Origin: Onchocerca lupi
Lineage: Eukaryota; Nematoda; Chromadorea; Rhabditida; Onchocercidae
Direction of reading: 5' to 3'
DNA: 64,000 nucleotides
Assembly: GCA_028564675.1 (NCBI GenBank)
Contig: JAOVVO010000112.1
Span: forward strand, 1-64,000
Part shown: positions 11,228 to 23,800 of the stretch, in pieces
Numbering within the stretch: the first letter of the stretch is position 1
How the letters are laid out: every line of letters begins with the position of its first letter
Notes under the pieces: model-generated
Databases searched by the model: none
The model's input: only the letters and a program-made list of their open reading frames with translations
What the model was told of the DNA's origin: nothing
Program-made: the position numbers and the translations under genes

Positions 11228-12653
11228 ATTTTATCCCTCTCATCAATGTTAATTGATCCATTAATTGCTCAAAACATCATTATCATGTCAAATCGGTGTG
11301 TCATTTTTGTTTCAAACAAACAAAATTCGGTAATTTTAACATTTATTTAAACTATCATTTCGAGATAGAGAAACAAAAGAAAAAAGGAACAAAGAGAAAG
11401 AGAAGAAATGCTAATGAAATTAATTATATATTTCAAACTTTGCCAATAAATTTCAGCTAATACTCGGTAAAACGAATCGAATTTGAACTTAAGAAATGAA
11501 TAAGTAAGATAGAAATGATAATAAAAGATGTTTTTATCTAAACTTTATTGGTTAAAAAACAAATTCAATTACTTGTCTAAGTACTCTAGAACGTACACAA
11601 TAACATGTTTGCAAATCTTCTTGAAACATATAAAATTACGCTTATGCTTTTCTTTTCCACTACATCACTACACCATCTTCTAATCAATCGTTAGCATCAA
11701 ATTTCATATTGTTAAATGATAAACAATGACAAATTGAAATCTATTAATTCCAATTTCATTTTTTTTTATAGTTAATTCTAGTCTTTTCAAATTTACTAAT
11801 TATAATATCATTTAATTCACGTATAATTTCTTTTAATTTATTGCTTCAATCAATTATAACTTGGCAAAGTTAATATAATCTGCGCAGAAAGGAACTTCAT
11901 CTCACTTTTCTACAAACTTATCTTTTTAATATCCATCATTCTAAACTGACGCATGTTTAACTTATATTAAACTGATATTAGAAGAAAGTGAATTGTCTAT
12001 AATGATAATGATGTCTTTCCTATCATAATCAAAAATCCAATTTCTCAATAATCCAATTTCTATCATTCAGTCATACTTTTTTTTTTTAAATTCACAATTT
12101 GTGATGCATTGATTTCATATATTATATGTCCATATATACAGTAATTTACTGCGTAAATGAATCAATTTGTTTCGTAACGAATAATTTAATCAACTTTCTT
12201 TTTCAAAAAAATGACTAGATTATGTATAATACGAAAAACTTTCAATGATAATAGCATGAAAATAGATTTTAAAAAATTTGATCAATCAAATCATAACAAT
12301 TTTAACGCATTAAATTTCATCAATCGAATAATCGAAATTTCAATCTGACAATTTTAATTTTGAAATTCACAAAAATTAGGCAATTTCAACGGTTTTATGG
12401 CTTAAAAAAAGAAAATGAAAAAAAAGTATTTAAAACAGCAAACTGAAATAAAACAACTGCTTTCGCTTCTTCATCGCGGCAAACAGCAACATTTATAATC
12501 ACCTTAGAACTAACCCTACCTGTTGAAGCAATAAAAAAGAAAACTAGGACTAACCCCACTACTTAAGCTATCATTAATTATGATCGTTAGCGGAATGTAA
12601 ATATTACAAAAATAAATATTTACTTAACATGTATATATGGATAAGATATCCAT

Positions 12654-12707
12654 CTATTTATATATGAATATGAATATATATATTCGTATTCAAACATATA
12701 TAAATAG
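12654..12707. repeat. 54-bp imperfect palindrome
   Basis: CTATTTATATATG and CATATATAAATAG form perfect outer arms. The centre (GAATATATATATTC) is itself palindromic. It lies about 100 bases before the signal-peptide exon at 12799. Confidence 0.8.
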
Positions 12708-12798
12708 ATAAATATTAAATACGTATTCATTTATAAATATAAATAGAAATATTTGTGTGAGTGTGTACACTCCTTATTTTTAATCGAAATTCTTCCAG

Positions 12799-12888
12799 CT
12801 GAGAGGAAGATGGCGACTTCCTGGAGCCTACAACTCGTCCAGCAAATCATTTTTCTCTTTGCTTGCTATCAAAATTTTTATTGTGCAA
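12799..12888 (+). CDS. Orphan first exon encoding a signal peptide
   Basis: After the acceptor TTCTTCCAG (ending 12798), eleven bases of leader precede ATG 12810. The exon then encodes about 26 residues ending ...NFYCA before a GTAAAATG donor at 12889. The peptide has a short polar N-terminus (MATSWSLQLVQQ) and a hydrophobic core (IIFLFACY), as in a secretory signal sequence. Base composition is clearly richer in GC than the flanks. No following exon could be recognised, so the next exon is either far downstream on the plus strand or too divergent to read. The donor phase is 1. Product class: probably secreted or membrane protein; nothing more can be said. Confidence 0.5.
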
Positions 12889-13800
12889 GTAAAATGCTTT
12901 GGAAATTCGGCCAGTTCAAACAAGTTGTATAAAAATTGGAACGCTTTTCCCGAATGATAGTTTTTTTTTTTTGATTTTAACTAGTTTTATTATTAATTCC
13001 TTTTCTTTTCGGAAAACACAAATTATTTTCAAACACAATGTCAAATATGTGTTTTTTTCTTTCTTTTTTTGCCTCGTTACCATGTAAATTCGGTAAAAAT
13101 TTCTGAAAACGAAATTCCATTGCAATATTCAGTTCCAAAATTGAAAACAATAAGCAAAAGTGGAAATGAATGCAAATTATGCATCTATTCTTTGAAAGAA
13201 ATAATATAAAAATGAAAGCAATTTTAAAAACAAATTAAAATTTAAAAATGATTCCAATATTTGTAAGCAGCTATGATTAAAGCAGGGGAAGAAATTCATT
13301 TCTTTGGAAAATGATTATGAAAAGTAGCAAAAGAGATAATTATCCAAACAAAATTACGAAATCAATCAATACAGCTATTTCTTGGCATTATCTATCCAGT
13401 AACTTCATTTCCCGCTCTTTTTATTTTCCACGATACGATATAAAATAAAATACCTGTGCATAATCGCTAAAATTGTACAGAACAAATGAACAACTGTTAT
13501 TCTAAGCCTTTACAAGTGCATAAGTTTTATTTGCTTTGCAGTCGCGAGATAGCTTTTCTAATAAAATGGCCTTTAGTTTTGTTTAATCTGTAAGAATCGG
13601 TGACAAAAATTAGTTGAGCTAATGCGTATTTATGTGTGTTAGAAAAATTGAATGAGTACTTAAAAATGCTCATTTAGTAAAACTTGAAAATAGTTGCTAT
13701 TTTAAGCGAAGAATACTTTCAAAATTGAATGAAGAAAAATGCTTTGATTTGTCATTTTCAATTCAACAAGAAAATGAAAAAAATCTGAAGGGCATCATAT

Positions 13801-13801
<1 letters not shown>

Positions 13802-13831
<30 letters not shown>
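13802..13831 (+). repeat. Poly(A) tract
   Basis: Thirty consecutive A. Confidence 0.95.
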
Positions 13832-13833
<2 letters not shown>

Positions 13834-13974
13834 ATTATTAAAAAAAGAAAGATGAAATACTCCAAATGTGAATGAAAATGCATGAAAATATCAAAATGAG
13901 ACAAGATGAGAGGACAAGTAAAAAGTCTTAAAATTTAAAAATGAATTCTCTTCAAGTAAATACTGATAAAGTGA

Positions 13975-14205
13975 TGAAACGAATGAATGAAACTGGAACG
14001 GATTGAATTAGATTGAAATGAAATAAAATAGATTGGAATAAATTTTAAGCGAATGGACTGGACTGATTGGAATGGATTGAAATGGTATGGGATGGATTGA
14101 GTTGGATTGGATAGAACTAAAGTTGATGGTTTGAATGAACTGAATTGGATTGGAATGGATTGGAATGAACTGGAATGAATTGGAATGTGACGAATGAATG
14201 GATAA
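13975..14205 (+). repeat. Degenerate TGGAA/TGGAT pentamer array
   Basis: The block is built from variants of TGGAATGGAT, TTGAATTGGA and GAACTGGAAT. The motif decays at both ends. The minus-strand reading frame through it is a low-complexity artefact. Confidence 0.75.
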
Positions 14206-16724
14206 GGAAGCATAAAGGATTGAGTGGATCAGAAGAGAACAAAGCAGAAGCCTTTATCCCATTCACTGCCTTAAAGTATGCTCTTCGAATCTTCTTTAAA
14301 ATCCATCCATCGCCCACTTTTGAAGAGGCTAATAAACGCAAAAATATTTCGGCTAAAGTATAATAGAGAAAGAAAAAAGGAAGAAGAAGCATTTCGTCCT
14401 TTTTTTTTTACGCTTTCTTTTTCTTCCTCTACCTCTCCTATTCCTTCTTTTATCTAATTGGGAATGATAAAAAGTATCAGAGATGATAACAGTGACGATA
14501 ATGGCTCTTAACATTGATAAGGGACAGTACTAACAAAGGTCATGATTAAATTAATTTCTACATCCAATGCTGTTGTATTCAAGATTCAAGCAATAAGATG
14601 ACACCAAAACGTGGCCTTGGAATACATCTTGCCGAGGAGTTTTTTTTATTGATAATATTCTTCCTCTCTTATTTTTTTTTTCTCTTCTTTTCTTTTTGTC
14701 ATTATTTATTTTTGTCTCTTCTTTTTCTTTGCTCTTTGTTTCCAATCTTACTTTTCTAGAAAAATGTCTCACTAATTCTTAGAATTCAGGTAGATCACAA
14801 CAGTACGGTTTCAAAATTCCAGTTTTAAACATCATTGATCGTGATTATTTGATAATAATTACTACGATAATAATAGGATTAATGATAAAATGATGAAAAG
14901 AAACTACTTTATTAATCTTCGGCTTTAATTTAAGTTCTAGATCAAAAAGGAAAATCATCACTCGAAATATCTGACAAGTTGTATGCCAAAAAGAGTTTAA
15001 AAAATGATGAACAATTTTCCTTCTTGCTTTAAAAGAGCTTATAATGATAATGATAACGATGGTAATAAAATGGTGATAATAGCAATTATAATGATAGAAA
15101 TAATGATGAAATGAAATTACTTGAAGATTTTGATTTCAATTCCGAGCTACGATCAATTCATTAACGCTCCGAAATGGATTATATAATTTCATATTTTATA
15201 ATTAGAAACATTGGAAGAATTATTTTCTGGATGAAAGAAATTTTTAATGAAAACGTGTATTAGAAACTTTCATATGTTGATAACATGTTCAAATATATGT
15301 CTTAGATTGCAACTCACGTGAAAAGAAAGTATTTTAATGTATTCCTACAACGAAAATAATATTTGGAAAGTAAAAAGAGAAGTATTGATGGAATAAGAAT
15401 TTAAATTTTGCTTTATTTGGACGCGTGGTTATCATTCGAACAAATATGAATAAATGAGAGGAAACTGAAAAAAGAAGAATTTTGAACATAAACTATAACT
15501 TTTAAAAGATTTATAATATTCGATAATATAGCATGATAAAAATTGACTCCGTACTCTGATTATCAATCTAATATGGAGAAAAGTGCAATCAAGTCATCTA
15601 ATACTTAAAATGCTAGTATCTACGGATATTTTAATCTATGCGCACAACTATTATAGCCATTCAACTTTCTATCCACTTGTTACTTAAGCTATCAATAAAA
15701 TAATTGACTGATAAGATAAGATCACCATAAATTTATATCCTAGATGCAGAACTTCTTGCTTCTTTCACTTTTTTTGATTGATTTTTAAATTAGTATCAGA
15801 ATTTCGTACGCAAATACGAAAATCTGCATTTAAAATATCTCATTACTTTATTGATTTGTAATGTTTTCAGCAAATAATAATTGCCGCGTTATCTTAAGTT
15901 TTAACTTATTGCTATCATATGTACTCTGTGTTAATAATATCACTGTCATTTTAATAAAGCAAAACTTTTTGATAGCAATTTATAATTTAATAGTTATTGA
16001 CATTAGTTACTGACAATATTGCTATTAATGCAGAATAAAAACTTCAGTGATTGGTTGCCACTGAATTAATAAAAAAAAAAATTAGTATAATGTTTGCTGT
16101 TTGTTGCAAAGTTAATTCACTGGTTTTCATGTCAATTTGTTAAAAGTTTCCATTGGTAATTTTAGTACCATTACTGTTTAAATTGTACATCAACGATATG
16201 AAAGTTATAATAAGAAATTCCTAATTAGACGAAGTGTAAAGAAGCCAAAATAGTTGCATATGGTGTTCGATTTTGAAGTTCTTCGATTATAATCTTTGGA
16301 CCAAATTAAAATCAAATAATCAATTTTGTAGACCGAAATGCCGTCATAATCCAAATGTTTTTAATAAAAATTTATAATCTCATGCATGTAAGCCCATTTA
16401 TCTATATTGTGCACAATGACCCTTTATTTCTTATATCTAATCTGCTGATAATGCTCCTGCGCTTCGTTTGAAAGTTGTAAATGACCGTAAAACATATTGT
16501 GAATGGTTGTGAAAGTGCTTAAATGGTTATAAAACATGCAAATGTCTGGAATTTTATAAGGATTAATATCATGCTCTTTGTCTAAGGATTGCAAATGATT
16601 GCAATCATTTCAACTGTGGAATAATGTAGGAACTAAATCTTTGTTCTTTGTTTAAATGTTTTAAGCATTGCTTATCTCTTATCTTTAGTCTTTATCCATA
16701 TCAATTTTTTTTTGTATGATCAAT

Positions 16725-17143
16725 GTATGAACCTGCGCCCCTATCAAGGATGACCATACAAAAGGGGAACTGTCAGAGCCGCAGTATCAGTGCTTGAACA
16801 CATGATCAGCAGCGACGGCAGCAGTCTCTTCAGTATCATCAGAACAACGCGGCTAGTGGCGGGCTTCAGTGTCTACATGTGTCGACATCGTCAGTTCATC
16901 AGCGATAAAGGAACTACATCAGCGACAGGCTCGCCTACATTAGTATCAGTCGCAAAACGTTCCCAGTCAATACCAGACAATCTCAACGAAGCACAAGCAA
17001 CCATTCATCAAAGGACCGCTATTGGTATTATTTATATCAATCGCATATTGTTTTTTTCTCATTATTTGTTACTGTAATGTGCGATATTGTTTCTAATATC
17101 GTGTAAACTTAATAAAGGATATTGTTGATCTAGTCAAGTTACA
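16725..17143 (+). mobile_element. GC-richer patch, possible solo LTR
   Basis: Composition changes abruptly from the AT-rich flanks (GGGGAACTGTCAGAGCCGCA and CGGCTAGTGGCGGGCTTCAG lie inside). An AATAAAG signal follows near 17110, preceded by a small hairpin (CGATATT...AATATCG). A candidate TG...CA pair (near 16714 and 17143) is not backed by a target duplication. An open frame 16790-17077 crosses it without recognisable domains. It could be an LTR remnant or a noncoding exon. Confidence 0.3.
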
Positions 17144-20100
17144 GCAGCAAAAATATCTCCAATCCAACGACTCTAGAATTCTAAATTACAATTCAGTCAG
17201 AAACCTTCTTTCCCCCACAAATCCATCAAAATCTTATTAATACAACAACAATAATGATCGTTATTGCATTACTAACTTTGATACAATTATTTTTATATTA
17301 TCGTCTAATATCATTACTGCCATATGAATAACTGATATAAAAACAAGTAAGCAACCCCTCGATATCGTTTGGAAACATAAAATCAGTTTCATCTTATAAA
17401 AGTTGACCAATGTTTATTTAACAATAAAAATGATAATTGTATATCTTTCAAAAAAATTTGATGATTTCCTCCAACAATTTGTTCGACAAATTTCGGTGGT
17501 CGGCCAACATTTTTTTCTTTTTTTTTATAGTAATTTCAGTGATAGGCCAAAAAGGAAAAAGCAAACAACGGAGACTTATGCTTAATCAATGATCAATCAA
17601 TGATTTTCGGTTGAAGCAACAAAAGAAAAGCAAAAATGCAGAAAAAAAAAAGAAAAGACGAAAATGATAAGAGTAAATAATTCAAGGAAATAAGGGTATC
17701 TTGAATAACAACTATCTAATAAGGGAATCCATGAATCAAGTAAATAATATTATCAAGTGAAAATGAAAAATGGAAAGGAAAAGTGTAATTGATAATAAAA
17801 ATATTTAAGTGTAATTCAGTAATACATATCTTTAAATTAGGCTACGGTATGACAATTAGATCATAGTGGCAAAATGATCATTAATAAATTGATAAGAATT
17901 AAAGCGCCGCACAATTTCAATTCAAATTGTTAAATTACTTTCTTAGGAAAAAAAAATTATTCAGTTACTCAACAAAATCAACTTTTTCTTGCCAATTAAT
18001 TCGGCTAATTCCGCATATATTTCTAACTATTTGCATAATTGTTAATTATATGAATAAATTTTGACGTGAAATAACGGAAAATGCCTGCTATATTTCAAAC
18101 GAATCAGAGCATTAAATTTTGATGGAATAATTTTTCACGCTAAATGAATTCAAACATGATTTGACCTTTCTCATGACTTTCTAACGCAAAATTGACCCTA
18201 ATCACCATTCAAAGTAACAAATTTTCTCTGCTAATAATAGCAGATTCTTATTTAACTTCTTTTGACATCTGATATCTATTCAGCATCTCATCTGCAACAT
18301 TTCTTTCCTCTCCCACGGATCTTAACCCATTGAGATATTATCGGTATTCCCATTTGACCAAATACTCATTTTAGATTTCTCCAAGCTAATTTAACATTTA
18401 TAAGGAAATAAGCTCCTTATTAAGTCATTCTTCGCCTTCCAAACAAATATCCTTTTAATTGGAGCAATGAGAAATCAGCAAAATTTTTGATGAGTATATT
18501 TAAGCATAAAATTATTTAAAGATAAATCTGATTACTAATCGCTATGTTTCAAGAAACTGATTAAAAGTGTATTTATCCATTCAAACATTCTAAAGATAAT
18601 CCATCTAATTCTTTCATTTTAAAAAAATTTGCAATTTAAAGAGCATTATTTACCTATCTGTCTAGTTATTTAAATATTCGCTCAGATGGAGAATCGGATT
18701 TGCTGATAAATTAGATAGAGTGCATAAATAAATTGCAAAATTAGAAGCAGGTGAAGGAGAAGGGAACAGATCTTCATTAATCGAGACAGGGATTGATTCT
18801 CGAAAAAGGTTAGCATTAAGATTGCTTTTCTCTTAAAGTTTCGATTTTCATCTAATTAAAGTAAAAGGAGTGTAACTAAATGTTAGACAGTTGCGAAAAA
18901 TGATTCTTCGCAATTTACCTTAGATATATTTTGAACAACGGGAGGAGCAGAGAAACTGAAAAAACATACGATTTTGAATTTCCAAGAAATTCATTAGTAT
19001 GGCAAAATTATTATTGAAAATTGAATTTTTTTTTTCTTTTTTGGAAATGTAATCAAGGCAAAATTACTCATTTGACAAGATTAACAAAAAGAAAAAGGTT
19101 AAAGTTCAGCCAAAGAGTTCTGTCTATTTCATCTCTTCCCTCTGTTGTCCATTTCTGTTCTGTAAAGCTAAAAAAGTAATACTGCTTTTTCTTGTTGATA
19201 ATTTTTCATTTGTTGTCATTTGTGAAACAAAACTTAATATTTTATTCCTACTAATTAAATGATGGTAATGCAATAATAATGAAATATCTCAAAAAAAGAC
19301 ATAAGAAAAGAATGAAAAAAATATATTTAACGTTTAGCGAAAATCAAGTAAAGAACCTTTATTTTTCCGAATAATTCTATTTTTCAATAGAGATGAACAT
19401 TATTTGTTCGGATAAAGTCTAGCATTGGTCTCGTCATTTCTGACAGTTTCATATCGAAAAATAAATAAATAAATAAACAAGTAAACAAATAAGTAACTAA
19501 ATATCTCTCTATATATATCGAAATTAAATGATAGACATTTATATGTTTAAAATTCATTTATTTTTACCACTAAAATTATCTTTTTCGGAAGAAAAAGTGA
19601 AAAATTTGAAATGATGGGTGAGAAATGTCTAGAAAAATGTTCATGAAGAAGTGTATGTGTACATACTTTTGCAAGTACACCAATCTTTCAAATTTAATCC
19701 TTTGATCCTTGAGTTTGCAATAAATTCCATCGAACTTACATTTTTCAAATTCATTCATTATCAACAGTAAATAAGTTAAAGAAAGAGATTTCATCTGATT
19801 AATAAAGTGAGAAAGTAAAGTGAATTCATTATTATTGACTATCTCCAAAGTTCCATTCATTGTTTTTCATATTGTGAAAAAAGAGCAAAACGAAAAACAA
19901 AAACAAAAGTGTAAATGTAAGTGTAAATGAAAGAAAATATAAACAAATAAATAAAAAATATAAAGGAAAAAAGATGCAAATATTTATTTGATGCATTCCC
20001 TTCAATTTAATTATCGATTGATATTACTAAAATGTAACATTTGGAAGAATTAGTTATTGTTAAACATACTTTTCCTTATTTAACTATTTCAATCATTTTC

Positions 20101-20755
20101 CTATTTATCAATTGCATATCATTTCGAATTATCAAAATATCTAATAAATTTCTTTCTTAATTATTACTACATTACGGCTACTACTAACCGTAATAAAATT
20201 CTACCCAAAAAATTTACTTTTATCCTATACAAAAAATAAGCCAAAGTAAACTTATATGGAGGATATGAAAACCTCATTTGCAAATTTGCTGTAAAATGGA
20301 TAAACGAAAAAAAAAAAAAAAGGAAGAAAACTTTTAAATGATTATAGAACTAGAAATCAACTAAATTTATTGAAATAGTTAATTATTCCATTTTTGGTGA
20401 TATTATGATAACTCTCTTCGATGTCAACCATGTCACTATCAATCATCTTTCTGATTTTTTGATCAGATTTGTACTTTTACTCATCTATTTATTATTTGAT
20501 CATAACTTTATGAGAGGATGCAACTACTAATATATATTATTAATAATTGATTGCAATCAATTATAGGTTATTAGAATTTTATAAAAGTAAATTTTGCTGA
20601 AATTTAAAGAATTCCCAGATGATATGGTGGCATAGAATTAATTAGGCGAGAATCAAGAAAAAAAGAATGTAAAATGTTGCCTTCTACGTATGAATTTATA
20701 CATAGATATATGTTTATAACATGTAGCCCATTTGTGAAAGTTTTTTGTCATTATT

Positions 20756-20803
20756 CGGCGCCGGTGCCAAATGTCGCCTTTTTTTGGCTCCTGTCGCCCA
20801 GGT
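20756..20803. other. Small GC-rich island in AT-rich DNA
   Basis: CGGCGCCGGTGCCAAATGTC and the following CTCCTGTCGCCCAGG contrast with the flanks. No coding or RNA identity was recognised. Confidence 0.4.
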
Positions 20804-23800
20804 GGTTATTTTATGTGTGTAATGTACATTTATTTGTAGATATGTAAGTGTCAAGGGAAGATGTCATTTGATCTATGATCAACATTATCGCTGATGAATA
20901 ATAATTTTGCCAGATTGAATGCTTATTGAAAATATTAGATCGATTGATAATGATGATTATTACGATTGTGATCATCATATCATCAAATCATCATCAAAAT
21001 AAGAAAGAGCAATAAAATTTTTGATAAAATCGAAACATATGAATCTCTATCACTGAAATTTCTTCTGATATACGCAGAAATTTTACAATTCTTGGAATGA
21101 TTTGAAATTTAAATAAACTGTTTTCTGCAATTCATTTCAATATGAACGATTAACAATGCAAGATTCTTTAATTCAATTCACATATATGACAGGGAAACAA
21201 TCGCATTTGCTAATGGAAAATGCTTATTCTGTGAAATTCAATTTAAATGAATTTGAAAATAAAAATTTCAAGGTTCAAATTCATTCAAGTCATCTGTTCG
21301 TAATGATGAAAAATGAAATTTGATATATTATAGTACCAAATTTATTGTTATTCGATTTATAAGTGAAACCCGAATAAATGAGATAATAAATAAAACAGCT
21401 GATTATATCATCTGATACCTTTTATTTTGATATCCAAATTCCTTCAAGAAATTTTAAAAAATATCCGGATTTTTTATTTCTCAGTCATCTTATGACTAGA
21501 ATAGAATAACGAACCTAGTTTAGTCATTCGTTGTTTCAATTTCCAAACAGCAGAAAAAAAAAAAAAAAAGGAAACAATACAGGAAATCTCAAACCAGAAA
21601 ATTTTCTAAATGATCTGAATTACTTCGATTGTTTCAAATTATTTTATAATTTATGCCATTTTTGTTTTAGCGATAAAAAAAAAAAAAAGATTTTCTTTAA
21701 AAAGATGAAAGATTGAAAGAAATATCAGTCAAAACTAGTTATCTTTTTTCTATGAAATTATTTTAAAAATGAAAGAATTTGTTGGGAAAACGAGTCAAGG
21801 CAATTGAAATGAGAAGGAAAGAATTAGCTAATTTTATTGCGAGAAAGAGTAAATAAAAGTATTTGTGATAATTCTAATTTAATTTTGTCAACGATTATTT
21901 CCGAATAATTCCAATTATATAAATCTGTCATTAGTAACGAAATAATAAGTAATAAAGAAGCAATTCTCTTGACAATTCAATATTTCCATCACAACATATA
22001 ATCATATAAATGGAGAATGAGAAAATGCGTCAAATATTTCTGAGAATATTACATTAATAAAGAAATGAGAGCTTTAGTAAAATTCTGATATTTATATAAT
22101 TTGTTATAAAAAAATATTTCGCATCATATTTTCATCGACGAACTGTCTTCCACTGTTTAATATTGTCGCAATCTTCCGAAAGGTCAAAAATCATTTCCTA
22201 CTTTTTGCTTCAACAGGTAAGCAAATAATAAGCATTTGGGACGGGAAAATGAAATGCTTTAATTTTATTTGCATATTTTTCAATTACAAATATCAGAATC
22301 CAATTTGAAATTAATAATTTCTTTTCTTCTTTTTTTAACTTTATGAAATAACGAAAAAAAATGAAATATTTTCATAATTGAAAAGAAAAAAAAAATTACT
22401 CAAATATTATATTAGGAAAAATTAAACCATGATCAATCAAACTTCTGAATGCTCAATATTTTCATAGCATTAATATATCATTGAACTTGAAATTAAACGA
22501 CTAAAACTATTCTTTAGTTATAAAAATGATACATTTACTTGAAAATAGCAAATTTAACAAATTTAAAAAAATAAATGAAAAATCTAAAGAATAAAAAAAG
22601 GCACAAGATAAAATAAATCTATTCATTAAATAAAATTTTATTTTGACTTAGAAAAATTGCAAATTTAAAAGAAGAATTAATATTTTATTCAATTTTTTTT
22701 AAAGCTAAAATCGAACAGAAACTTTCATGTCCTCAGGCCATATATTTGAAAATATGGGTAGAAGAAAAATGATAAAAAAAAAAGAATAAAATAAATTCCT
22801 TCAGCTAGCCATCTAAACCAATCATTCTATTAGTCAACTATCTTGACAAATGGAAGCATTCTTCTTTTTTTTTTCTTTTTTTCTAAAATTTTTGAGAACA
22901 TCCCACTAAGGTAGTTGGAAGAGTGAATAAGATAAAAGCGACTTATTCTTTTAAATCAATAATATATATAATGAATTTTCAGACATGAAAAGAAAAATAA
23001 ATAAAAAATTAATTTATATGGAAATTTTAAAAAAAATTAAATCTTATTTTGCACGTTTAATCGTTCTCTCATTTCAAAAACAATCTGTAAAAAGTGTCAT
23101 TTTTTAATTTATTGGATAAAAAGATTCATCTTAATGTTGTATTTTTGATTTTGCGAAAATTCCTGATAAATTTATTGCCACCTAAAATAAGATCAATAAT
23201 TGATTAAAGTGATCGAAATTGATTATTGTTTATTAAGATGAGAGAAACGAATTCCTATTTTAAGGAAAAATTTCTTGAATAATTGAAAGAACTAAAATTT
23301 AAATTTTCAATCTTTTTTAATCACAAATAGTTGATGAAGAAAGATAATCAAATTCCTAAAAAAAAAAAGCCAATATATATATGGTTTGAAATAAGAAATA
23401 GAATAAACTTTGGAAGAAGATAAAAATTCATTATCATCAAAATCATCACCATCATTATCCATTACCATAATCTTAAATAATTGGCAAAAAGAGTGATATA
23501 GATGAATGAGATTACCGTAACAAGTGTTTCTTCAACAGATGGTCATCAAATTGTCCATATAAATAATTAATCGCTTCAGTGCTTACTAATTATTGTTTAA
23601 TTATTCACCAGAATTGAAGTAATAATTCTTTCTTGAAAATTTATGGCAAGTGTTGACAAGAATAATTTCCTATTTTATGAAATTTTCATGGAGGAAAAAA
23701 CATTTGAAACAATAAACATATCTATCTTTAAATTAATGAAATTTTTAAACAAAAAAAGACAAAACAACAAATACGAGGAAACAGCATGAAAAAAAAAAGA

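Larger units (their letters stand above)
10523..12798. other. Region upstream of the visible ARPC5 exons
   Basis: It may be ARPC5 intron, intergenic, or both. It holds a perfect palindrome (10528-10555), poly(A) at 10764-10826, a CT microsatellite (11174-11216) and an imperfect palindrome (12654-12707). I saw no convincing exon for the ARPC5 N-terminus. Confidence 0.5.

Noticed and set aside
13935..14213. Minus-strand frame with repeated Ile/Pro/Phe/Ser
   Set aside because: By-product of the pentamer array on the other strand.
14117..14392. Minus-strand frame with a non-repetitive middle (SSKVGDGWILKKIRRAYFK)
   Set aside because: Half of it is pentamer array; no acceptor or donor fits and no family was recognised.
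19576..19860. 94-codon minus-strand frame in the gene desert
   Set aside because: AT-biased composition, no splice signals in phase, no motif.
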